A stretch of DNA of 10,663 nucleotides, from contig DAOVYU010000014.1 of NCBI GenBank assembly GCA_030635465.1, positions 1 through 10,663 of the forward strand, read 5' to 3'. The notes under the pieces are model-generated. The model was not told the DNA's origin, ran no database searches, and saw only the letters and a program-made list of their open reading frames with translations. Each line of letters opens with the position of its first letter. Position 1 is the stretch's first letter. The position numbers were made by a program, and so were the translations under genes. The stretch comes from Bacteroidales bacterium. Its GTDB lineage: Bacteria > Bacteroidota > Bacteroidia > Bacteroidales > JAADJA01. Positions 1-6,347 of this stretch are shown piece by piece.

Positions 1-1163
1 AAAAACGACGCACCATTCAGAAACAATTAGATGATTCATTGGCAGAAGCTAACAAAGCAGCAAAGGAAATAGGAACACTTTATAAGCAGGGAAAAGCAGA
101 AGATGCCAATGCGATGAAGGCACGTTCGGCTGAGTTAAAAACCATATCGAAAGAGTTAAGTCTTCAACTTGATAAAATTGTTGAAGAGTTAAATGCAAAA
201 CTAATCCAGATCCCCAATGTTCCGCATCCGTCTGTTCCAAAAGGAAAAACAGAAGATGATAACGAAATGATACATCAAGAGGGTACCATTCCGGAACTTC
301 ACCAAAATGCTGTACCACACTGGGACCTTATCGAAAAATACGATATAATTGATTTTAATCTGGGGAATAAAGTTTCCGGTGCCGGATTTCCTTTTTATAA
401 AGGTAAAGGGGCTAAATTGCAACGGGCTTTGATCAATTATTTCCTCGACAGGGCATTGGACGCAGGTTACACAGAATTTCAACCACCTTTGCTTGTTAAC
501 GAGGATTCAGGATATGGAACCGGTCAATTGCCGGATAAAGATGGACAGATGTATCATGTGGGTTTGGATAATCTTTATTTGGTGCCAACTGCAGAAGTCC
601 CAATTACTAATATTTACCGCAATACCATTTTAAAAGCAGATGACCTGCCCATAAAAAATGTGGCCTATTCCTCTTGTTTCCGTCGTGAAGCTGGTTCCTG
701 GGGAGCACATGTTCGTGGGTTAAACCGTTTGCATCAGTTTGATAAAGTTGAGATTGTGCATATTGTTCATCCTGATAAATCATATGATATATTGGAAGAA
801 ATGAAAGAGCATGTAGCTTCCCTGGTACGTGAACTAAATTTACCTTTTAGAATAGTCAGATTATGTGGTGGCGATTTGAGTTTTACTTCTGCTTTAACTT
901 ATGATTTTGAAGTATATTCTGCTGGTCAGAAAAGGTGGCTTGAAGTAAGTTCTGTATCTAATTTTGAAAGTTTTCAGGCAAACCGGATGAAACTTCGATT
1001 TAAAGATAGTGATGGAAAAACAAAAATAGCTCACACACTAAATGGAAGTGCCCTGGCACTGCCTCGTATATTAGCGGCTTTACTCGAAAACAATCAAACT
1101 GCTGATGGAATTAAGATTCCTGAAGTTCTGCAGCCTTATACAAAATTTGAGATAATTAACTAA
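1..1163 (+). CDS. serS: Seryl-tRNA synthetase, 5' end cut by window
   Basis: Charges tRNA-Ser (and tRNA-Sec where present) with serine, using ATP, in the cytoplasm. The reading frame is open from base 3 and the first visible residues, KRRTIQKQLDDSLAEANK, fit the N-terminal coiled-coil arm that contacts the tRNA, so the true start lies outside the window. A TTG at 39 is an internal Leu codon and not a start. About 386 residues are visible against roughly 420-425 for the family, so some 35-40 are missing. Counting from codon 39, the class II catalytic core shows the motif 1 region near 116-150 ending in the conserved Pro, TAEVP near 184-188, motif 2 as CFRREAGSWG near 213-222 with RGLNRLHQFDKVEI after it, and motif 3 as NGSALALPR near 337-345. 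Motif 2 has Trp where Tyr is common. It ends in TAA. The next gene is 128 bases away. The identification is secure. Confidence 0.97.
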   Translation, partial: KRRTIQKQLDDSLAEANKAAKEIGTLYKQGKAEDANAMKARSAELKTISKELSLQLDKIVEELNAKLIQIPNVPHPSVPKGKTEDDNEMIHQEGTIPELHQNAVPHWDLIEKYDIIDFNLGNKVSGAGFPFYKGKGAKLQRALINYFLDRALDAGYTEFQPPLLVNEDSGYGTGQLPDKDGQMYHVGLDNLYLVPTAEVPITNIYRNTILKADDLPIKNVAYSSCFRREAGSWGAHVRGLNRLHQFDKVEIVHIVHPDKSYDILEEMKEHVASLVRELNLPFRIVRLCGGDLSFTSALTYDFEVYSAGQKRWLEVSSVSNFESFQANRMKLRFKDSDGKTKIAHTLNGSALALPRILAALLENNQTADGIKIPEVLQPYTKFEIIN

Positions 1164-1291
1164 TAAAAGCATTTATAGAACAAAATTTACAAATCTGGTT
1201 TTATTATAAACCTTTAAAGTGAATACTTGTTAATATTTAATATGCGTTGAAATTTAAACTTATTTCATCCGTTTTACGAAAAACGATTTTA

Positions 1292-3187
1292 ATGAATAGC
1301 AAAACACTTTCCATATGGATTATTATTTATTTGATGGGAATTGTTGTGGGATTTTCTCAAGAAGATATTTTAAAACCTGTTGAAATTCATCCGCCCAGAC
1401 CTGGAGTCCAGCAACAACAACCCAAAGAAAGTGATGCCCAGCTTGCAGCACAATATTACAGAAAGAAAGAATTTGATAAAGCGGTGATATTGTATGCCAA
1501 ATTGTACAAAGAAAAGAATAGCAACATTTATTACACATATTATTTGTATTGTTTAGTTGAACTGGAAGACTATAAAGAAGCTGAAAAACTTGTAAAAACA
1601 CAAATTAAAAAATTTCCTACCCGACCTAAGTACCAGGTTGACCTGGGATTTGTGTATACCCAAAAAGGGGATTTGAACAAAGCCAAAAAGCAATATGAAG
1701 TAGCCCTAAAAAATTTACCCCCTGACCGAAATCGAATCATTGAGTTAGCCAATGCATTTATGGTTAGAAGTCAATTGGAGTATGCTGCAGCTACTTATAA
1801 ACGAGGGAGCGAGATATTGCCAGGTTATCCATTTTACCTTGAATTGGGAAATTTATACAATCAGGTTGGCAATTATTCGGAGATGGTAGAGGAATACCTG
1901 AATTATGTTGACTTTGATTATTTGAATATTTCAATTGTTGAACATAAGTTACAGACTAAACTCAGTGATGATCCTGATAATGTAGTTAGTGAATTATTGC
2001 GAAAATCCTTATTAAAACGCGTACAGAAAAATCCGGATAAATTATATTATGCAGAAATGCTAATGTGGCTGTCAATACAGGAAAAGGATTTTGAAATGGC
2101 ATTTTTACAGGCCAAATCAATAGATAGGCGACAAAGTGAGGAAGGAGAACGCATTTTTAAACTGGCTGAAATTTGCCTGGCAAATCAGCAGTATGAAATT
2201 GCCATTGAAGCATATGATTATATTCTTAGAAAGGGAAAAAGTAATTACTTGTACCTGGATGCAACTATTGGTAGACTTAATGCGCGTTATCTTAAAGCCA
2301 CCGAATCATATGATTATTCAATGGCTGATTTGATTGATGTAGAGAATGATTACATCAATATGCTGGAGGAATATGGTAAATCACCTTCCATGATCAAAGT
2401 AATGCAGTACCTGGGTCATCTACAGGCATTTTATCTTGACAAGACTGATGACGCTATCAGTATTTTATATGAGGCTATCGCAATTTCAAATGCTGCTCCT
2501 GCTGCTGTAGCCGAGTGTAAAATTGAGTTGGCTGATATATTGGTGTTCGTTGGAGATGTTTGGGAAGCTAAATTACTATATGGTCAGGTAGAAAAAGCTT
2601 ATAAGCATGATCCATTGGGGCATTTTGCAAAATATAAAAATGCAAAATTATCTTTTTATATAGGTGAATTTGAGTGGGCAAAAGCACAGCTGGATGTATT
2701 AAAAGCGGCTACTTCCAAATTAATTGCTAATGATGCCTTGCGTTTTTCTGTTTTGATCAGTGATAACATTGGTATGGATTCATCCACAGTTGCACTGGAA
2801 ATGTATGGTCGAGCTGATTTATTGTTATACCGAAATCAGCCTGATTTGGCTTTACAGACCCTGGATTCTATTTTTGAATTGGCTTCCTGGCATCCTATAT
2901 TTGATGAAGTGTTACTAAAGAAAGCTGAAATTAAGATTAAACAACGTGATTTTGAAATGGCCGCTGAATATCTTACTAAAATTGTGGATGACTATTCATA
3001 TGATATTACAGCGGATAATGCTCTATTTTTATTAGCCGAATTAAATGAAAAACAATTTCTTAATACGGATAAAGCCATGCAATTATATCAGAAGCTGATG
3101 CAAGATTATCCAGCCAGTTTGTTTACCGTTGAAGCACGAAAGCGATATCGAAGTTTGCGTGGTGATTTTGTTGAAGAAGAAATTTAA
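1292..3187 (+). CDS. Exported tetratricopeptide-repeat protein
   Basis: A 631-residue TPR protein that probably acts as a scaffold in the periplasm or at an envelope membrane; the partner is unknown. I chose the ATG at 1292 because it begins a compact signal peptide, MNSKTLSIWIIIYLMGIVVG, with likely cleavage at the following FSQ/ED. The frame is also open from a TTG at 1247, but that would put 15 extra residues before the signal. A short Pro/Gln-rich linker (about 30-45) follows, then TPR-like helix pairs: about 51-75, 78-108, 112-144, 147-177 and 180-207. Less regular helical repeats fill the middle, and clear repeats return at the C-terminus (NALFLLAELNE and DKAMQLYQKLMQDYP), which resemble the repeats of BamD/YbgF-type proteins. 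There are no cysteines suggesting a lipobox and no enzymatic motif. rsmA begins 36 bases downstream, so the two may be co-transcribed. The TPR assignment is firm, the role unknown. Confidence 0.88.
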   Translation: MNSKTLSIWIIIYLMGIVVGFSQEDILKPVEIHPPRPGVQQQQPKESDAQLAAQYYRKKEFDKAVILYAKLYKEKNSNIYYTYYLYCLVELEDYKEAEKLVKTQIKKFPTRPKYQVDLGFVYTQKGDLNKAKKQYEVALKNLPPDRNRIIELANAFMVRSQLEYAAATYKRGSEILPGYPFYLELGNLYNQVGNYSEMVEEYLNYVDFDYLNISIVEHKLQTKLSDDPDNVVSELLRKSLLKRVQKNPDKLYYAEMLMWLSIQEKDFEMAFLQAKSIDRRQSEEGERIFKLAEICLANQQYEIAIEAYDYILRKGKSNYLYLDATIGRLNARYLKATESYDYSMADLIDVENDYINMLEEYGKSPSMIKVMQYLGHLQAFYLDKTDDAISILYEAIAISNAAPAAVAECKIELADILVFVGDVWEAKLLYGQVEKAYKHDPLGHFAKYKNAKLSFYIGEFEWAKAQLDVLKAATSKLIANDALRFSVLISDNIGMDSSTVALEMYGRADLLLYRNQPDLALQTLDSIFELASWHPIFDEVLLKKAEIKIKQRDFEMAAEYLTKIVDDYSYDITADNALFLLAELNEKQFLNTDKAMQLYQKLMQDYPASLFTVEARKRYRSLRGDFVEEEI

Positions 3188-3223
3188 TTATTAAAGCCAA
3201 TCCAAGTAACAAGCAACCAGCGT

Positions 3224-3985
3224 ATGGTCCAACCCAAAAAACATTTAGGTCAACATTTTTTAATGGATAAAAATATTGCCCGGAAAATTGTATCGAGCTT
3301 AAGACCTGATACAACTAATGTATTGGAAATTGGTCCGGGAACGGGAGTTCTTACTGGTATTTTGCTTGAAGAAGATATAAAAAATTTAAAGGTTATTGAA
3401 ATTGATAACGAGTCGATTATCTATTTAAAAACAACTTATCCCCGGTTTTCTGATAATATCGTTTCGGGTGATTTTTTAAAATATAACCTGGCAGATATTT
3501 TTCAGGATAACTTTTCAGTGATTGGTAATTTCCCATATAATATATCCAGTCAGATACTGTTTAAAGTTTTAAATTACAGAAATCAGGTGGATGAAGTAGT
3601 AGGAATGTTTCAAAAAGAAGTTGCTGAACGCATTGCCTCTCCCCATGGTAATAAAAAACACGGAATTCTAAGTGTCCTCGTCCAGGCATTTTATTCAATC
3701 GAATATTTATTCACAGTTAGTGAACAGGTGTTTTTCCCCCCTCCAAATGTTAAATCAGCAGTAATCAGATTAAAACGAAATGAAATTAAAACTTTAGATT
3801 GTGATGAAAAAATATTTTTCAACCTGGTAAAAGCGGGATTTAACCAGAGGCGAAAAACTTTACGAAATTCGCTTGGAAGTTTTACTTTCCAAAAGAATGA
3901 AAGAATAACAGAATTGTTAAGTAAGCGGGCTGAACAACTACCTGTTAATGAGTTTGAAATTCTTGCCCAATCAGTTGTAAATTGA
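3224..3985 (+). CDS. rsmA: 16S rRNA (adenine1518-N6/adenine1519-N6)-dimethyltransferase
   Basis: RsmA (KsgA) dimethylates two adjacent adenines in the 3'-terminal hairpin of 16S rRNA using S-adenosylmethionine, a late step in 30S assembly; loss of this methylation classically gives kasugamycin resistance. The 253-residue protein is near full family length. It opens with the diagnostic PKKHLGQHFL (4-13). SAM-binding motif I is EIGPGTG (35-41), the acidic residue of motif II lies in IEID (58-61), GDF is at 82-84, and the catalytic motif IV is NFPY (102-105), where many relatives have NLPY. The late motif FPPPNVKSAVIRL (171-183) and the basic FNQRRKTLRNSL (206-217) are also intact. The ATG at 3224 is preferred because family members start only a few residues before the PKKHLGQ motif. 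It lies 36 bases after the TPR gene with no obvious terminator between them, suggesting co-transcription. Confidence 0.97.
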   Translation: MVQPKKHLGQHFLMDKNIARKIVSSLRPDTTNVLEIGPGTGVLTGILLEEDIKNLKVIEIDNESIIYLKTTYPRFSDNIVSGDFLKYNLADIFQDNFSVIGNFPYNISSQILFKVLNYRNQVDEVVGMFQKEVAERIASPHGNKKHGILSVLVQAFYSIEYLFTVSEQVFFPPPNVKSAVIRLKRNEIKTLDCDEKIFFNLVKAGFNQRRKTLRNSLGSFTFQKNERITELLSKRAEQLPVNEFEILAQSVVN

Positions 3986-3988
3986 AAT

Positions 3989-4022
3989 AAAAAAAAGAAA
4001 CCCCAATTTTAATCAGGGTTTC
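3989..4022 (-). terminator. Intrinsic terminator for the arsR-like gene
   Basis: Read on the minus strand, GAAACCC (4022-4016) and GGGTTTC (4003-3997) form a perfect 7-bp stem with a 12-base loop, followed at once by eight Ts (3996-3989). This is a canonical rho-independent terminator for leftward transcription about 50 bases beyond the arsR stop. Its T-tract begins only four bases from the rsmA stop at 3985. On the plus strand the hairpin has no T-run after it, so it should be weak for rsmA. Confidence 0.85.
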
Positions 4023-4050
4023 CTCCGTTATTCGTATTAATCTTCATAAA

Positions 4051-4066
4051 GTGTAGAATCCTACAC
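4051..4066 (-). other. Short perfect hairpin between arsR stop and terminator
   Basis: GTGTAG (4051-4056), a 4-base loop AATC, and CTACAC (4061-4066) form a perfect 6-bp stem. It starts about seven bases beyond the arsR stop codon and is separate from the terminator at 3989-4022. There is no T-tract, so it is not itself an intrinsic terminator; it could be a 3' mRNA stem or a small protein-binding site. The stem is visible, the function is unknown. Confidence 0.45.
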
Positions 4067-4073
4067 CTTAAAT

Positions 4074-4373
4074 CTACTCTTCATTACACCTGTTAATACA
4101 ATCGATGATCTCGGTAAGTGTAACACTTTTAAGAGAGTAAAATATTTTTTTACCTTCTCTTTTTGAGACCAAAATACCCTTATTTTTAAGAATATTCAGG
4201 TGGTGAGATGCTGAAGCTTGCTCAATATCCAAAGCACTATAAATTTCTGTTACGCTCATCTTGCTTTTTTCATTCAGCAAATCGATGATGGCAATACGCA
4301 TTGGATGTGCAATAGCACGCAGTTTGCTTGCAGCCATTTCCAGTTTTGTGATGTCTAGGACTAATTTCGCCAT
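4074..4373 (-). CDS. ArsR-family winged-helix transcriptional repressor
   Basis: A 99-residue DNA-binding protein of the ArsR/SmtB type, expected to act as a dimer that leaves DNA when it senses a metal, thiol or other signal. The fold is visible in order: a helix with LRAIAHPMRIAIIDLL (18-33), the helix-turn-helix with VTEIYSAL (41-48) and recognition helix EQASASHHLNILKNKG (51-66), then the beta wing KREGKKIFYSL (71-81) and a C-terminal dimerisation helix. The metal-binding ELCVCDL motif of classical ArsR proteins is absent from helix 3. The only cysteines are C92 and C96 in the last helix (CINRC), which could sense oxidation or bind metal, though this is inference. It starts at the ATG whose complement is 4371-4373. 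It lies 115 bases downstream of ade on the same strand, with its own promoter-like and operator-like sequences upstream. The family is clear, the ligand is not. Confidence 0.9.
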   Translation of the reverse strand: MAKLVLDITKLEMAASKLRAIAHPMRIAIIDLLNEKSKMSVTEIYSALDIEQASASHHLNILKNKGILVSKREGKKIFYSLKSVTLTEIIDCINRCNEE

Positions 4374-4402
4374 AATTCGTTAGTGTTATTTTATTTTACG
4401 CG

Positions 4403-4410
4403 CAAAGGTA
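4403..4410 (-). promoter_or_regulatory. Bacteroidota-type -7 element for arsR-like gene
   Basis: On the minus strand this reads TACCTTTG, an exact match to the TAnnTTTG -7 element. It would start transcription roughly 20-25 bases before the ATG. A TTG at 4429-4427 is a possible -33 element, but its 16-base spacing is slightly short. It indicates that arsR can be transcribed apart from ade. Confidence 0.6.
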
Positions 4411-4430
4411 AAAAAAATATTATAGACAAG

Positions 4431-4448
4431 TAAATATGTAGATATTTA
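4431..4448. promoter_or_regulatory. Perfect palindrome upstream of arsR, candidate operator
   Basis: TAAATAT-GTAG-ATATTTA is a perfect 7-bp inverted repeat with a 4-base spacer. It lies 20 bases upstream of the arsR -7 element, at or just upstream of the -33 position, where bound repressor would block RNA polymerase. ArsR proteins usually bind AT-rich dyads of this kind in their own promoters. The dyad is visible; binding is inferred. The AT-rich background makes some chance palindromes expected. Confidence 0.45.
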
Positions 4449-4488
4449 GAATTATTTTAATTAATTATGTACAATTTGAAATTGATAT

Positions 4489-6123
4489 TTAATCGATAAA
4501 CAGTGAAGTAAACTCAAAATTAGTCCCATCAAATAATCCCTGGTCACTCAGTTTTAATTCAGGAATAACCAGCAGGGCCATAAAAGATAAGGTCATATAA
4601 GGGGCATGAAGTGGTGATCCTAATTTCTTTGCTGATTTGTTTAAGGCTTTATAAGTTTCAGCAATTTTATAACCATTTTCATTCGACATTATCCCGGCTA
4701 CCGGTAGGGGTAAATGCAAATGAAAATTACCGTCGATCAATGAAATGCCCCCTTTTGTTTTTATTAGCAGGTTGATAGCCTTAGTAATTTCCTGGTCGTT
4801 TGTCCCAACTGCAATAATATTATGACTATCATGAGCAACTGTTGATGCAATTGCACCTTTCTTCAATCCAAATCCATTTACAAATCCTATAGCTGGAGAG
4901 GCGGTTTTATATCGGTTTAGCACAACAATTTTTAAAATATCATTTTCTGTGTCGCTTATCACAATTCCATTTTCGATTTTGGCTTTTATAGTTAATTTTG
5001 GAGTGATGAGTTGCCCATCCAGGGCTTTCAATACTTGAATGGATTCACCCGAAGCATTTACTTCAAGATCTTTGTCAATTAAAGGAGAAGCAGTAAATAT
5101 ATTTGGTGTTGAAGCTGGTGAAGGATTCAATAATGATTTTCCATTTTCAGCTACATGTTCGCCATCAATGAAAGTGGATTTAATTGTAAAGTTTTTAAAA
5201 TTATCGATAATGATCATGTCAGCTGCATCTCCTTTTTGTAGCAAACCAACATTTAGATCATAATGTTTGATAGGATTATATGTACAAACTTTTAATAGTT
5301 TCAGGGGATCATAACCTAATTTTATGGCTCTTTTAATTACTAGATTAATATGTCCATCTACCAAATCATCGGGATGTTTGTCGTCAGAACACAGCATGAT
5401 TTTATCAGGAAATGTGTTGATCAGTGGAATCAAAGTTTCAAAGTTTTTTGCAGCACTACCCTCACGAATCTGTACTTTCATTCCATAGGATATTTTTTCC
5501 TCTGCTTCTCCTATGGTGAAACATTCATGATCAGTCGAGATACCGGATTGTATGTATTTTTTTATCTCTTCACCAGATAAACCGGGAGCATGACCATCTA
5601 CAGGTTTATTGTAGTTTCTGGCAACATTGAGCTTTAACATTACTTCCTTGTCTTCATAAATTACACCCGGAAAATTCATCATTTCAGACAAGTAATGAAC
5701 CTCATCCATTTTCAACAGTTGTTCTACATCTTTTGCATCCAAATGAGCACCTGATGATTCAAAGGTTGTAGCTGGAACACAGGAAGGTGCTCCAAAATAA
5801 AATTTAAAAGGAACCTGTTTACCATTTTCGATCATATATTCTACACCTTCAATTCCAAGTACATTGGCTATTTCATGTGGGTCAGATACTGTGGCTACTG
5901 TACCATGAGTGACTGCTATTCGGGCAAATTCTGCAGGTGTCAGCATGGAGCTTTCAATATGTATGTGTGCATCAATCAGTCCGGGAAGGATGTATTCATC
6001 AGATTCGGTATCTTCTTCTATAATATTTTCAATTAATCCGTTACTAACTATAATTGTACCCTGGTAAATCCGTTCTTTTATAACATCAACTATGTTTCCT
6101 GATAATCTAAATGTAGGTTTCAT
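4489..6123 (-). CDS. ade: Adenine deaminase
   Basis: Hydrolyses adenine to hypoxanthine and ammonia in the cytoplasm, feeding purine salvage. The 544-residue protein is an amidohydrolase of the AdeC type. After a short N-terminal beta domain, LPGLIDAHIHIESSM (46-60) supplies the metal-binding His-X-His (H53, H55). Further family motifs are TVSDPHEIANVLG (78-90), SEMMNFPGV (146-154), DGHAPGLSG (176-184), STDHE (196-200) and the late catalytic-core CSDDKHPDDL (245-254). The C-terminal domain has the Ade-specific IASTVAHDSHNIIAVGTND. Length and motifs suggest an intact enzyme. The ATG (complement of 6121-6123) fits the usual MKP-like start, and a -7 element lies 22 bases upstream. It is divergent from the tolC-like gene and 115 bases upstream of the arsR-like gene. 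Nothing in the sequence ties it functionally to either neighbour. Confidence 0.96.
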   Translation of the reverse strand: MKPTFRLSGNIVDVIKERIYQGTIIVSNGLIENIIEEDTESDEYILPGLIDAHIHIESSMLTPAEFARIAVTHGTVATVSDPHEIANVLGIEGVEYMIENGKQVPFKFYFGAPSCVPATTFESSGAHLDAKDVEQLLKMDEVHYLSEMMNFPGVIYEDKEVMLKLNVARNYNKPVDGHAPGLSGEEIKKYIQSGISTDHECFTIGEAEEKISYGMKVQIREGSAAKNFETLIPLINTFPDKIMLCSDDKHPDDLVDGHINLVIKRAIKLGYDPLKLLKVCTYNPIKHYDLNVGLLQKGDAADMIIIDNFKNFTIKSTFIDGEHVAENGKSLLNPSPASTPNIFTASPLIDKDLEVNASGESIQVLKALDGQLITPKLTIKAKIENGIVISDTENDILKIVVLNRYKTASPAIGFVNGFGLKKGAIASTVAHDSHNIIAVGTNDQEITKAINLLIKTKGGISLIDGNFHLHLPLPVAGIMSNENGYKIAETYKALNKSAKKLGSPLHAPYMTLSFMALLVIPELKLSDQGLFDGTNFEFTSLFID

Positions 6124-6145
6124 TTATTTATTTTTACTTGAAATA

Positions 6146-6153
6146 CAAAAATA
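6146..6153 (-). promoter_or_regulatory. Bacteroidota-type -7 element for ade
   Basis: The minus strand reads TATTTTTG here, an exact TAnnTTTG match, 22 bases before the ade ATG. I see no good TTG -33 element at the usual distance upstream, so the promoter is only moderately supported. It sits almost back to back with the rightward promoter at 6159-6192. Confidence 0.45.
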
Positions 6154-6158
6154 GACTA

Positions 6159-6192
6159 TTTGACCATTTATTAAAAAATCCTTATACCTTTG
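6159..6192 (+). promoter_or_regulatory. Bacteroidota-type promoter for the tolC-like gene
   Basis: TTTG (6159-6162), a 22-base spacer and TACCTTTG (6185-6192) match the -33 and -7 elements of Bacteroidota sigma-ABfr-type promoters, with spacing inside the range reported for flavobacterial promoters. Transcription would begin near 6197, giving a leader of about 150 bases before the tolC-like ATG at 6348. Confidence 0.6.
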
Positions 6193-6220
6193 AAAAAGGA
6201 AATAGAAAGGAATAATAATA

Positions 6221-6263
6221 AGCTGTTCAGATACGAACAATGGATGTATTTTTCTGAACACCT
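6221..6263. repeat. Inverted repeat in the tolC-like gene leader
   Basis: TGTTCAGA (6224-6231) and TCTGAACA (6253-6260) are perfect 8-bp inverted arms 21 bases apart. Past a C/C mismatch the arms extend by AG/CT to 10 of 11 pairs. The repeat lies downstream of the likely transcription start, so it could be an operator, a leader stem-loop or both. The arms are plain in the sequence; the role is inferred. Confidence 0.5.
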
Positions 6264-6347
6264 TTTAATAATCACATACAATTGTTATTCCGTGATAATT
6301 TAGTTGTCAGTATTTTATGAGCGTGGCATATTTTTAGATAATTCAAT

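Noticed and set aside
39..41. TTG at 39 as the start of SerS
   Set aside because: The frame is open to the window edge and the 12 residues before it match the SerS N-terminal arm, so this is an internal codon of a truncated gene.
1197..1212. GGTTT-TATTAT-AAACC hairpin after serS
   Set aside because: The stem is only 5 bp and is followed by TTTAAAG, not a true T-tract, so a terminator cannot be supported.
1247..1291. TTG at 1247 as the start of the TPR protein
   Set aside because: It would add 15 residues before a complete signal peptide that begins at the ATG at 1292; the ATG gives the normal layout of a secreted protein.
4472..4484. CAATTT-G-AAATTG palindrome just beyond the ade stop
   Set aside because: The spacer is too short for a hairpin, the sequence is AT-rich, and it is far upstream of the arsR promoter; likely chance.
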